Source: Burkholderiaceae bacterium (lineage in GTDB: Bacteria > Pseudomonadota > Gammaproteobacteria > Burkholderiales > Burkholderiaceae). Taken from it: a stretch of 34,100 nucleotides of DNA. Shown piece by piece: positions 6,844 to 15,049 of this stretch (the first letter of the stretch is position 1; the number at the start of each line of letters is the position of its first letter). The translations under genes and the position numbers were made by a program. The notes under the pieces are model-generated. The model saw nothing but the letters and a program-made list of their open reading frames with translations. It made no database searches and was not told the DNA's origin. The DNA lies in assembly GCA_947462685.1 (NCBI GenBank), contig CANHPL010000027.1, forward strand, positions 1 through 34,100, read 5' to 3'.

Positions 6844-8613
6844 TCAATCAGTTTGGTGGTGATGTAAAGCATTCAGGTGGAGCGGAATTAATTCCTCTGG
6901 CGTTGCAATTTCCTCTGGGGAGGACAAAATTTTGTATTTCATCATGAGATTTCCTAGCCATTTCTGAGAAGTTATCACAGCTAGGGGTATTGATACCAGT
7001 AGGCCACCAAAAAATAATAAACCAAATAAAGTAGCATCTTTGTGGTTGAAATACAGTGTCAAGCTTAAGGCGGTTCCCAATACGGTGTGGGGCCAAAATT
7101 GCTTTACTGCATACGATAGATTGATGGTATGGCTGTCCCTCGCCTGCGATGCCCAACCCCCTTGACGCCCTAATGGGAGGCTCATCATAAAAATAGTGTG
7201 ATTGAGCCAGGCTATCGGAGTCATCAATAGAGAAAAAATAGTTTCTAGAACGAGGCTAATACCAAATCGCCATCGCCCACCAAAACGTTGGGATTCTTTT
7301 GTGCTGAGTAAAACATTTAGAGCCCCAGCAATTTTTGGTAGGTACCACATTAAAAGAGTAATCCAAATAAAGGTATAAAAATAAATACCGCTGGCAGTTT
7401 CACGGACCGATGGAAAAGTAGCGATCGATAGGGTGCAGATCACTATCATTAGGATCCATGCTGGTGATCCTAGGAACATAAATATTGCTAAAGCAAGCTG
7501 TATCCGACTGATGAACTTGAGACGAGGTAGGGTGATGAGTTTGAGGTATTGAAGATTCCCTTCACACCATCTTAAATCACGGCGAATATATTCTGTGAGG
7601 GTTGGTGGATTTTCTTCCCAACTACTATCTTCGCAGGGGTAAACACGCACCTGAAAACCAGCGCGTCTCATCAGTACTGCTTCGATTAGATCATGGCTGA
7701 GTATTTGTTTCGAATACCCTGTAATAGTCTTAATTTCCGGCAGTTGACAATACTTCATAAAAGGATCAAGGCGAATAATTGCGTTATGGCCCCAATAAGG
7801 ACCAAAATCTGATTGCCACCATGCAGAGCCCATAGTGTAAGAGCGCATTCCAAGGCGCATACCGTATTGAAAAAGACGGGTAAAAGCACTGCTCGATGGC
7901 AAGCCAATAACAAGACCCTGCAAAATTCCTAGTTGTTGATCGGATTGCATCATTTTGACAAGTCTTGCCATTGCTGCTGCTGTCATAAAGCTATCAGCAT
8001 CTAGCGTGATAGCAAAATCATGTAATTTCCCATATTGCTGACAAAAGTTAGCAATATTCCCCGCTTTATATCCTTCATTGGTTTCGCGACAGCGATAGAC
8101 GATATTGATCTGCTGACCGTATTCATGATTCAATTTCTCGAATAGTCTACTTTCTGATAATTTAATCGACTCAGTAGTGCTATCGCTGAGGATATATACA
8201 TGAAAATATCTTTCATGGCCTGCTTGGATTAAACTGTCCATCATGATTTCAAGATTGTGAATCACTCTACCTGAATTTTCATTTCGAATGCAAAATAAAA
8301 GGGCTGTAGAACTATTTAGAGAATAATCTTCGCAATTCTGCAAATTTTTAGGCAGAATAATAGAAAGCGGTTTTTTTATACAAAGGCAAATTAAAAAGCC
8401 AATAATCCCATTCCAAAAACCAATTACCATCCAGGGTAAGGTGAGTGAAAAAAGGACTATCAATGTCCAGTGAATGAGGGTGGGGAAATAATGATTAAGC
8501 GTCTGATCTAAGAGCCAAAGCATTAATGCAGATGTCAAAATAAAAAATAAAAAGAAAATGACTCGACGAATCGATGCTGCTTTTATGGGGCGTTTATTTA
8601 CTAAGGTATTCAA
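6844..8613 (-). CDS. OpgH/MdoH-like membrane glucosyltransferase, shorter than the enterobacterial enzyme
   Basis: The product (589 residues) is a family 2 processive glycosyltransferase. Two N-terminal membrane segments (about 20-75) precede the cytoplasmic GT2 domain, which has LDADSFM (metal-binding DxD type), GHNAIIR, ILSHDLIEAVLM (catalytic Asp region) and RRDLRWCEGNLQ (the QxxRW-type acceptor motif). Several C-terminal membrane segments follow. E. coli OpgH, which makes the beta-1,2-glucan backbone of periplasmic glucans, is about 250 residues longer, and the extra length is missing here mainly at the N-terminus. No opgG lies in the window; an NdvA-like exporter follows instead. The start appears to be TTG at 8611-8613 because no ATG precedes the first membrane segment. 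Confidence 0.8.
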   Translation of the reverse strand: MNTLVNKRPIKAASIRRVIFFLFFILTSALMLWLLDQTLNHYFPTLIHWTLIVLFSLTLPWMVIGFWNGIIGFLICLCIKKPLSIILPKNLQNCEDYSLNSSTALLFCIRNENSGRVIHNLEIMMDSLIQAGHERYFHVYILSDSTTESIKLSESRLFEKLNHEYGQQINIVYRCRETNEGYKAGNIANFCQQYGKLHDFAITLDADSFMTAAAMARLVKMMQSDQQLGILQGLVIGLPSSSAFTRLFQYGMRLGMRSYTMGSAWWQSDFGPYWGHNAIIRLDPFMKYCQLPEIKTITGYSKQILSHDLIEAVLMRRAGFQVRVYPCEDSSWEENPPTLTEYIRRDLRWCEGNLQYLKLITLPRLKFISRIQLALAIFMFLGSPAWILMIVICTLSIATFPSVRETASGIYFYTFIWITLLMWYLPKIAGALNVLLSTKESQRFGGRWRFGISLVLETIFSLLMTPIAWLNHTIFMMSLPLGRQGGWASQARDSHTINLSYAVKQFWPHTVLGTALSLTLYFNHKDATLFGLLFFGGLLVSIPLAVITSQKWLGNLMMKYKILSSPEEIATPEELIPLHLNALHHHQTD

Positions 8614-8630
8614 TTTATCTCAAGCTCATC

Positions 8631-8661
8631 TATACTGTATGCACGGTGCACCGACAGTATA
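8631..8661. promoter_or_regulatory. Palindromic operator-like site in the divergent promoter region
   Basis: TATACTGT (8631-8638) and ACAGTATA (8654-8661) are perfect 8-bp inverted arms separated by 15 bases; inside lies TGCAC-G-GTGCA (8640-8650). The site is in the 91-bp space between the OpgH-like gene (minus) and the dehydrogenase gene (plus), so one regulator could control both units. The regulator is unknown. Confidence 0.5.
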
Positions 8662-8704
8662 TGTTAGCAAGCGTATTTTCACTTTTTCTACTAAGGATTT
8701 TTAC

Positions 8705-9694
8705 GTGGTTTATCCTTTGGCCTCAGTCGTCAGTCAGTCCCTGTGGTATGTAGCCCCTGAGCTAACTGAAATTCGTTCGGAAGTTCTTGGACCTTTACCC
8801 GAAAATAGTGTTCAAGTGAGATCTGTATTTGGTGCGCTGAGTCGCGGTACAGAATCCCTCATATTCAAAGGCCTTGTTCCCGAAAGTGAATACACACGTA
8901 TGGAGGCGCCATTTATGGGTGGCAAACTTCCTTTTCCAGTGAAGTATGGATATTCCAATGTGGGCAGGATTGAGCTTGGTCCCTCAGAACTGATCGGACA
9001 GCTCGTATTTAGTTTGATGCCTCACCAATCTATTTTTCAAACTGAGCTTGCCAATGTCTTAGTGATTCCTGCAGAAATCCCAGCTCAGCGCGCGGTTTTA
9101 GCGGCCAATATGGAGACAGCCTTAAATGCTGTTTGGGACGCATCACCTGGTCCCGGTGATCGTATTGTAATTATTGGAGCAGGTGTACTCGGCAGTCTAG
9201 TAGCCTATTTATGTGGGCATTTACCGGGTGCTGAGGTAACGCTAGTTGACATCAATCCTGAGCGTGCAGTTTTAGCTAAAAAATTGGGCGTGCAGTTTAG
9301 TTCCCCAGAATTGGCACCAAAAGATTGTGATCTCGTGATTCATTGCAGTGCTAGCGCTGCTGGACTTTCAACTGCAATAGAGTCAGCAGGTGAAGAGGCA
9401 ATAATCATAGAATTGAGTTGGTATGGCTCGAGCAAAATTGATGTACCACTGGGAAGGGCATTTCATAGCCGCCAGTTAACACTTCAGTCAAGTCAGGTTG
9501 GTCATATCTCTTTAACCCGCAGGCCTCGTTGGAGTCATCGTCGTCGGCTCGCTACTGCATTGGGCATGTTGAGCGATTCCCGCTTAGATAATCTTCTTAC
9601 GGAGCCAATTAGCTTTGAATCCTTACCTTCTAAACTGCCGCAGATCTTTAGCGCTCAAAGTACTCAACTTTGCTGTCTAATTCAATATAAATAA
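8705..9694 (+). CDS. MDR-superfamily (zinc-type alcohol dehydrogenase-like) oxidoreductase
   Basis: I place the start at the GTG at 8705-8707. It has AAGGA eight bases upstream and gives a 329-residue protein; longer in-frame starts would run into the OpgH-like gene on the other strand. The N-terminal GroES-like half has SRGTESLIFKG and FPVKYGYSNVG. The Rossmann half has IIGAGVLGSLVAYL and the NAD-ribose acidic residue in VTLVDINPERA. The usual zinc-ligand cysteine and histidine set is not evident, so it is probably a zinc-free dehydrogenase or reductase. The N-terminal pattern reminds me of BchC-type enzymes. It begins a tight plus-strand unit with the PTPS-like and GT4 genes. The reaction is unknown. 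Confidence 0.75.
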   Translation: MVYPLASVVSQSLWYVAPELTEIRSEVLGPLPENSVQVRSVFGALSRGTESLIFKGLVPESEYTRMEAPFMGGKLPFPVKYGYSNVGRIELGPSELIGQLVFSLMPHQSIFQTELANVLVIPAEIPAQRAVLAANMETALNAVWDASPGPGDRIVIIGAGVLGSLVAYLCGHLPGAEVTLVDINPERAVLAKKLGVQFSSPELAPKDCDLVIHCSASAAGLSTAIESAGEEAIIIELSWYGSSKIDVPLGRAFHSRQLTLQSSQVGHISLTRRPRWSHRRRLATALGMLSDSRLDNLLTEPISFESLPSKLPQIFSAQSTQLCCLIQYK

Positions 9695-9703
9695 GGAAAA
9701 TAT

Positions 9704-10105
9704 ATGTTTACTGTTGAAGTTCGCGATCACATCATGATTGCCCATTCGTTTAAGGGGGCAGTTTTTGGGCCAGCACAAGCTTTACATGGAGCAACTTTTG
9801 TTGTTGATGCTGCTTTTATTTCTCACGAGCTTGATGAAAATGGGATTGTGATTGATATCGGCTGTGCATTAGATATTCTTAAGACGACTTTGAAGCCCTT
9901 AAACTACTCTAACTTAGATGATCTTCCTCAATTTGAGGGTGTGAATACCACGACAGAATATTTAACTAAATATATTTTTGACCAGTTAGCTACTGCTGCA
10001 AAAGCAAATAGTTTAGGTCGCCCGATTGAGCAATTACATGCTATTCGGGTTACTATTTCAGAATCTCACATAGCAAGAGCGTGGTATGAAGGCAAGTTGC
10101 ATTGA
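9704..10105 (+). CDS. 6-pyruvoyl-tetrahydropterin synthase / QueD-fold protein with altered active site
   Basis: This 133-residue T-fold protein starts after a clear AAGGAAAATAT-ATG. The general pattern is kept: AHSF (first zinc histidine), ALHGATF where LHGHNY is usual, GIVIDIG, and NTTTEYLTKYIF. The second histidine of HGH is alanine. The position of the catalytic cysteine, three residues before the LH, is alanine. The Asp-His relay usually seen as LDHxxLN reads LNYSNLD. It is therefore probably not a standard PTPS or QueD. It may act on a related pteridine or bind one. The gene overlaps the following GT4 gene by four bases (TTGA), so the two are coupled. Confidence 0.75.
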   Translation: MFTVEVRDHIMIAHSFKGAVFGPAQALHGATFVVDAAFISHELDENGIVIDIGCALDILKTTLKPLNYSNLDDLPQFEGVNTTTEYLTKYIFDQLATAAKANSLGRPIEQLHAIRVTISESHIARAWYEGKLH

Positions 10106-11196
10106 GTGAAGTGCCGAGTGTGTGTTCGAATGCATTTGTTTTTGCCTATCCCGGAGATTTACAAACGTTGACCGGTGGCTACATTTACGATAGACGTATC
10201 GTTAGTGAGCTTACTGCGTTGGGTTGGGAAGTTGAATTACTCAGTCTGGGTTCCGGATTCCCTTTTCCTGATCAGGAAACGATCAATAAAGCTGAGCAAC
10301 TTTTGTCTCAAGTACAGGATGATAAGCCCATTGTTATAGATGGTCTAGCGCTTGGTGCAATGCCAGAGAGTATTGCTCAAGTAGCAGTTAATCACCCCAT
10401 TATTGCTTTAATACATCATCCATTAGCTTACGAGTCTGGTTTAACTGCAAACCAACAAGTGAAACTTCAACAGAGCGAGACATTAGCACTTTCATATGCT
10501 AAACATGTAATTGCAAATAGTCCATTGACAGCACAAACTCTGACCGAATCATTTGGGGTTGAGAGCAAAAGAATAAGTACCGTTATTCCAGGAACGAATC
10601 GAGTATTTCACCCGTTACATCAAGTGAGAACACACTTCACAAATCAAGATCCATTTAAATGGATCTCTGTTGGAAGCATCATTCCACGCAAAGGCTTTGG
10701 CGTCTTGATCGAATCCCTTGCACAATTAAATGATTTGCCATGGAACTTATCCATTGTTGGTGATACAACTCGTGATCCGTGTGCTTACGCTGACCTACTG
10801 CACAGTATTGCTTGTTTTGATTTACAAGACCGAATTCAGATCCATGGTGCTATAGACTATGAGCTGCTTGATACCCTTTATCGCAACGCCGATGGATTTG
10901 TACTTGCCTCTCTTTTTGAGGGTTACGGTATGGCATATGCAGAAGCACTATCTTATGCACTTCCAATAATTGGCTCAAGTGGAGGTGCGATTGCCCAGAC
11001 TATTCCAGACTCTGCAGGAATCCTGACTCCGCCAGGCGACGTACCAACCCTTTCGGCAGCTTTGAGATTACTCATGAACGATCGAGGTCGACGTGAGCAG
11101 TTGTCTTTAGGCGCACAAGTGGCTGCTAAAAAATTGCCAACGTGGCCAGAATCTGCCAAAATTTTTGCAGATATTATTCAAGTCTATAGTAATTAA
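10102..11196 (+). CDS. Family 4 glycosyltransferase
   Basis: The 364-residue GT-B protein has an N-terminal acceptor domain (LTGGYIYDRRIV, IALIHHPLAYESGL). Its C-terminal nucleotide-sugar domain has VGSIIPRKGFGVLI, the core motif EGYGMAYAEALSYALPII with both glutamates of GT4 enzymes, and GGAIAQTIPDSAGIL. The start is TTG at 10102, overlapping the stop of the PTPS-like gene; a GTG at 10111 is possible. There is no membrane segment. In this operon I infer transfer of a sugar onto a pteridine-like or other small molecule, as known for pterin glycosyltransferases. The family call is firm, the acceptor is inferred. The stop overlaps the convergent reductase gene by four bases. Confidence 0.8.
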   Translation: MSEVPSVCSNAFVFAYPGDLQTLTGGYIYDRRIVSELTALGWEVELLSLGSGFPFPDQETINKAEQLLSQVQDDKPIVIDGLALGAMPESIAQVAVNHPIIALIHHPLAYESGLTANQQVKLQQSETLALSYAKHVIANSPLTAQTLTESFGVESKRISTVIPGTNRVFHPLHQVRTHFTNQDPFKWISVGSIIPRKGFGVLIESLAQLNDLPWNLSIVGDTTRDPCAYADLLHSIACFDLQDRIQIHGAIDYELLDTLYRNADGFVLASLFEGYGMAYAEALSYALPIIGSSGGAIAQTIPDSAGILTPPGDVPTLSAALRLLMNDRGRREQLSLGAQVAAKKLPTWPESAKIFADIIQVYSN

Positions 11197-12002
11197 TTTA
11201 ACTTTATGCGCGCTGAACTGAGATCACAATCAAATAGCACATCACTATCTAGTAAATGTGTTTGAACCTTTAATCGCGATGCTTGATCCATATGTTCAAT
11301 CGCTTTTAAATTAAAGCTGGTTCGACCTGAGCCCATGACAATTGGGGCCACAATAATATGCAGTCTATCTAAGCAATTTGCCTGTAAAAATCGAGAGATA
11401 GTCTCTGTACCACCTTCAATCAAAACCCTATTGAGTCCTTCAGAGCTCAAGCTTTTTAAGATCATCGCTGGTTCCATGTGACCATCCACAATGGGTAATG
11501 AGATGATTTTTACTCCTTTAGGAGCCTCTAAATTGAGACCATTAGATACAATCCATAGCCTCTTAGCGCCATCATCACTCCAGATGCGTGCATTTGCATC
11601 CAACTTCCCTTTTGGGTCAATCACTACGCGTGCCGGATGTTTCCCCTCAATCAGTCTGACATTCAGTTGCGGGTCATCTGCCAAGACAGTTCCAACGCCA
11701 ACTACCACGGCATCCACAAGTGCCCTCAATTGATGCAGATGAACAAGGCCCGCGTGGCCATTAATATATCTAGATTGACCGGTAACGGTAGCAATTCGAC
11801 CATCCATCGTTTGCCCAAGTTGACCTACAACCATCATTGAATCAACCGTGGATCTTCTGATGGGATTAAAAACAGTTTTAAGAGGTGAATCCAAGAGGGG
11901 ATTCGATAAAAAAAATTGGTCTAGAAACAGGGACCACTGATTCATATCCTCAGATTCGAGCTTTGTTTTTGTTTCTTGATGATTTGTCTTTGGAAGGGTC
12001 AC
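11193..12002 (-). CDS. RibD C-terminal-domain / dihydrofolate-reductase-fold reductase
   Basis: A RibD-C domain begins at about residue 58 (GQLGQTMDGRIATVTGQSRYING) and includes RALVDAVVVGVGTVLADDPQLNVR, PARVVIDPKGKL, VLIEGGTETISRFLQ and VAPIVMGSGR. It lacks the N-terminal deaminase domain of full RibD. Such reductases convert a ribosylamino- to a ribitylamino-pyrimidine, or reduce pterins. The N-terminal 55 residues are not recognisable. The gene is divergent from the GTP cyclohydrolase II gene with a 92-bp space, which suggests shared control. Annotated start is GTG at 12002; ATG at 11945 would remove 19 residues. It is likely an extra copy dedicated to this pathway rather than the housekeeping riboflavin enzyme. 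Confidence 0.75.
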   Translation of the reverse strand: MTLPKTNHQETKTKLESEDMNQWSLFLDQFFLSNPLLDSPLKTVFNPIRRSTVDSMMVVGQLGQTMDGRIATVTGQSRYINGHAGLVHLHQLRALVDAVVVGVGTVLADDPQLNVRLIEGKHPARVVIDPKGKLDANARIWSDDGAKRLWIVSNGLNLEAPKGVKIISLPIVDGHMEPAMILKSLSSEGLNRVLIEGGTETISRFLQANCLDRLHIIVAPIVMGSGRTSFNLKAIEHMDQASRLKVQTHLLDSDVLFDCDLSSARIKLN

Positions 12003-12094
12003 GATGAAACTATTTTAGTGTTTAAAGGGGAACAAAACTAATTTACCATAAGGTGTAATAATTAGGTTGTCGATACTTTTTATTAATCACCATT

Positions 12095-13174
12095 ATGTTC
12101 ATGCTTGACCCCTTAATTGAAGTTGACCGAGTTATTTCAGAGCTCCGCAGGGGCGGGATAGTTCGGGTAGAACACTCCGGAAATAGTATTGTGATGCTTG
12201 CGGTGGATGCTTTGAATACCGATAACTTTAAACTGCTGTCACAATTTGACCTGCATCCCCTAGGTTTAGTGTTAACGGGCACCCGGCTCAATGTCTTGGG
12301 TATCGATAAATCAGATCGACCAATTAGTGTTTTAACAAGTACAAATAATTTTTCTACTGAGCTCGTTGAGTTCTTGGCCAATCCATTATCTGTACTAATG
12401 AATCCTCCGAGTTTAGATAATCTCAATATTAGAGACGCAAATACATTGGAGGCTTCTTGTATTACTCTTGCCAAATTATCTAGATTGCTTCCAGCTGCGC
12501 TGGTGATTCAGGATTTGCCATTGACTGATATTCCAGTGGTCAAAGCATCTTTAATTGACGACTATATGAAAAATGCGGCCAACTCACTGACACAAGTGAG
12601 TCAGGCCCGCGTACCGCTGGAGAATGCCGAGGATGCCCAGGTAATTGCCTTTCGGCCCCGAGATGGCGGTATAGAACATCTCGCTATCGTTATCGGCAAG
12701 ATTGATCCTCTTAAGCCAGTGTTGGTTCGATTGCATTCAGAATGCTTTACTGGTGACCTGGTGGGATCCTTGCGTTGTGATTGTGGAAGTCAGCTCCGGG
12801 GTGCTATTTTAGAGATATCTAAGTCAGGCAGCGGCATTCTTTTGTATCTTGCGCAAGAGGGGCGTGGAATTGGTTTAGTTAATAAACTCCGAGCTTATCA
12901 ATTACAAGATTCAGGGTTTGATACCGTAGATGCCAATCTCCAGCTCGGCTTTGATGCAGACGAGCGTAACTATCTTCCAGCTGCCCAAATGCTCCAGATG
13001 CTTGGTATCCATAAAGTTCGGCTCATGACTAATAATCCCGCAAAAGTAGACTCGTTAAAAAGGTGCGGCATTGAAGTATCCGAAAGGGTGCCTCATGCCT
13101 ATCCGTCAAACAAACATAATGACAAATATCTTCGTGTGAAAGCGAAAAAAAGTGGTCATTTATTTGAGATCTAG
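12095..13174 (+). CDS. GTP cyclohydrolase II with a degenerate N-terminal DHBP-synthase-like domain
   Basis: The product (359 residues) resembles RibBA in layout. The C-terminal half (about 175-345) is a GTP cyclohydrolase II domain: zinc cysteines in HSECFTGDLVGSLRCDCG, catalytic region EGRGIGLVNKLRAYQLQD and MTNNPAKVDSL. The N-terminal part (RVISELRRGGIVRVEHSG, VLTGTRLNVLG) has the fold pattern of DHBP synthase but lacks its acidic DDEDRENE-type motif. I expect only the cyclohydrolase activity, which opens GTP to a diamino-ribosylamino-pyrimidine phosphate. With the RibD-like reductase next door it forms the first two steps of a riboflavin-like route, here set beside pterin and glycosyl genes. 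No strong ribosome site precedes the ATG. Confidence 0.8.
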   Translation: MFMLDPLIEVDRVISELRRGGIVRVEHSGNSIVMLAVDALNTDNFKLLSQFDLHPLGLVLTGTRLNVLGIDKSDRPISVLTSTNNFSTELVEFLANPLSVLMNPPSLDNLNIRDANTLEASCITLAKLSRLLPAALVIQDLPLTDIPVVKASLIDDYMKNAANSLTQVSQARVPLENAEDAQVIAFRPRDGGIEHLAIVIGKIDPLKPVLVRLHSECFTGDLVGSLRCDCGSQLRGAILEISKSGSGILLYLAQEGRGIGLVNKLRAYQLQDSGFDTVDANLQLGFDADERNYLPAAQMLQMLGIHKVRLMTNNPAKVDSLKRCGIEVSERVPHAYPSNKHNDKYLRVKAKKSGHLFEI

Positions 13175-13213
13175 AGCCTAAAAGTAAATAAGACCTTGGT
13201 TAACTGGCCAAGC

Positions 13214-13765
13214 TTATTTCTTTACAGCAAACCAAATTCTTTGGAAAATGCCATCCCGCTTAATAATGAGGTGATTGATAGCGGCTGCAACATGCAAAAG
13301 TACCATTGCTATTAGCGTCATTGCCAGTAGTCCATGTATTTGGAAAATCTGCTTGGCAATTAGCTCACTTTTGGGTATACCCGGCATGGCTGGAAGTGCG
13401 TAGCCTCCTAAAGTAATTAAAGCTGGATATGCCGTAACGCCCGCCCACCCCAGCATGGGCACAAAAAACAATAAGCCGTAAAGTGTGTAGTGCATTATCG
13501 ATGCGACCTTGACTAATTTGGGAGAGGTGCTATTGGGATAGGGAGGAGTTTTCGAATTCAGCTTGAGGGAAAATCTAAAAATCGTGATTAGTAAGACAGT
13601 GAAGCCGATCAATTTATGACAGCCATAAAGTGTGTTAGTCAGGTTATCCCATAAATTGGCCGCGGCCCTTTGGGTCATCCAAAAGCCCAAAATTGCCAGA
13701 GCGAGGATAGCTAATGCAGTAAACCAATGTATTCCACGAGCTAAGCTTGAGTGTCTATTAATCAT
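13214..13765 (-). CDS. Cytochrome b561
   Basis: This is a four-helix membrane protein of the bacterial CybB family. It has heme-ligand histidines in LARGIHWFTAL (helix 1), YGCHKLIGFT (helix 2), SIMHYTLYGLLF (helix 3) and QIHGLLAMTLIAMVLLH (helix 4). It shuttles electrons between ubiquinol and oxygen species or other acceptors in the inner membrane; E. coli CybB oxidises quinol with superoxide. I choose the ATG at 13763-13765 (183 residues) because GGAG lies six bases before it. The ATG at 13777 four codons earlier has no such site. It stands alone, convergent with the cyclohydrolase gene. Confidence 0.85.
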   Translation of the reverse strand: MINRHSSLARGIHWFTALAILALAILGFWMTQRAAANLWDNLTNTLYGCHKLIGFTVLLITIFRFSLKLNSKTPPYPNSTSPKLVKVASIMHYTLYGLLFFVPMLGWAGVTAYPALITLGGYALPAMPGIPKSELIAKQIFQIHGLLAMTLIAMVLLHVAAAINHLIIKRDGIFQRIWFAVKK

Positions 13766-14294
13766 CGCTTTCTCCATAATTTGTAGTGAATTCTATTTTA
13801 AGTTTTAACATCCAAAAGGCATTGATGTAGGACTTCAGCATGTATTTAATTTACGTCATTTAATGTATATATTATCAACCTTAGCAATTTATTTCCAACA
13901 CGGTAATACGTACGCACCAAAATGAATCCTTGCGTTAACCTAACGAGCATTACTTGAAGTGACGCCTACTAATCCATAAAGAACTTTTTGGAGCAACGAG
14001 GGGTTAAATCATTACGCCCAATATTTTTAATTTAGAAAACCAAAGAGTGAGAGAGACTATCTTAAAAGCGGTTGTATATCACGGCGCAAAAAAGCTACAC
14101 ACCAATATCTAGGCTATATAAGCGTTACTAGTTTAAAAACTATCGGCGTACGCCTAAGTGCGTAGGTAGAATTGCTGATAGTGTGGGTATAGTCGAGAAG
14201 GTGAGGCCGGAACTATTTATATTGCATGGTAAGCTTATTCATAGAGTTTTTAAATTAAATATTTTTTTATGAATTTTCCCTATAAACTATACGC
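13766..14294. other. About 530-bp gap with a half hairpin repeat and a decayed intron fragment
   Basis: No gene is visible. AAAGAACTTTTTGGAGCAA at about 13978-13996 repeats the left arm of the hairpin at 20155. Further on, 14140-14212 resembles the 3' part of the intron repeat. Just before the next gene is TATAAACTATACGCATG, which would suit a leaderless message, but no -35 box fits. Confidence 0.5.
14140..14212 (+). repeat. Decayed 3' part of the group I intron repeat (copy G)
   Basis: CGCCTAAGTGC...TAG.AG.TTG...GTG.GGTATAGTCGAGAAGGTGAGG...CCGGAA follows the order of 3912-3986 in copy C: the strand after P3', the P8 loop, GGCATAGTCTAGAGAGTGGGG, and CGGAA at the splice junction. The P9 hairpin has been lost. 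A nested hairpin spans the fragment: ACTATCGGC...GCTGATAGT outside, TACGC-CTAAGT-GCGTA inside (14139-14182). The similarity is real but patchy. Confidence 0.45.
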
Positions 14295-14849
14295 ATGAAC
14301 GAGATTCCTTCATGGCTTCAAGCCGCAAGTAATGCTTGGCTGTGGCGTGGTTCTAGCAGGCCTGATTTTGCAGAATTACCTGGCCTAGGTCAAGTATCAG
14401 TATGGGATTTTCCGCGTCCGCCCCAGTTATCTCTAGACCAGCGCGAGGTAATTGTGCGTTGGGGTAATGTGGAAGTTGCGCAAACAAACCGTGCGGTTAT
14501 GGTACTTGAGACTGCGCACCCACCAACTTTTTATTTACCCTGGACAGATGTCAATCAGAACTTACTCCAGCCAGCGGGAGGGGGTTCTGTTTGTGAATGG
14601 AAAGGACCTGCTAAATACTGGTCTTTAGTGGATGGCTCGAGTTCTTTAGTCAATGTTGCATGGAGTTATCCGAGCCCTTTGCCTGGAGCTGAGTTATTAA
14701 AAGATTGCGTAGCGTTTTACGCAACGTCACTGCAATGCACGGTAGGGGGGCAACCAGTTACACCGCAGCCCGGCGGATTTTATGGTGGCTGGATTACACC
14801 CGAACTTGTTGGACCATTTAAAGGTGATCCGGGAAGCTCTAACTGGTAG
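14295..14849 (+). CDS. DUF427 domain protein
   Basis: The 184-residue product carries a DUF427 domain at about residues 45-165: VIVRWGNVEVAQTNRAVMVLETAHPPTFYLP, CEWKGPAKYWSL, then the conserved PQPGGFYGGWITPELVGPFKG at the C-terminus. The biochemical function of the family is not known. There is no signal peptide or membrane segment. The gene is single, flanked by an intron-repeat gap and a photolyase gene on the other strand. DUF427 genes also occur in the photolyase/redox gene groups of other bacteria in my memory, which I give as a weak hint. No ribosome site precedes the ATG. Confidence 0.8.
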   Translation: MNEIPSWLQAASNAWLWRGSSRPDFAELPGLGQVSVWDFPRPPQLSLDQREVIVRWGNVEVAQTNRAVMVLETAHPPTFYLPWTDVNQNLLQPAGGGSVCEWKGPAKYWSLVDGSSSLVNVAWSYPSPLPGAELLKDCVAFYATSLQCTVGGQPVTPQPGGFYGGWITPELVGPFKGDPGSSNW

Positions 14850-15049
14850 TGTCTCCCTAAAGTCGCCAAGTGAAATTTGCATCATATTTGGGAGGAGTTT
14901 GAGCGATCAACACAATTGAATATGCAATTACTGTTGAGTGCAATGTTCAAATTTTTAGCCTAGATGACAAACTTTTTAACGCACAAAAAATAAGTATAGA
15001 TTACCCAAATCAGAAACTTCATTACTAACAATTAATTCCTAAACCTTAC

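Noticed and set aside
8631..8661. LexA (SOS) box
   Set aside because: The spacing between the CTGT and ACAG halves is far longer than in LexA sites.
8558..8704. N-terminal extension of the MDR dehydrogenase gene
   Set aside because: The extra residues run into the OpgH-like gene on the opposite strand and do not look like the family; the GTG at 8705 has a good ribosome site.
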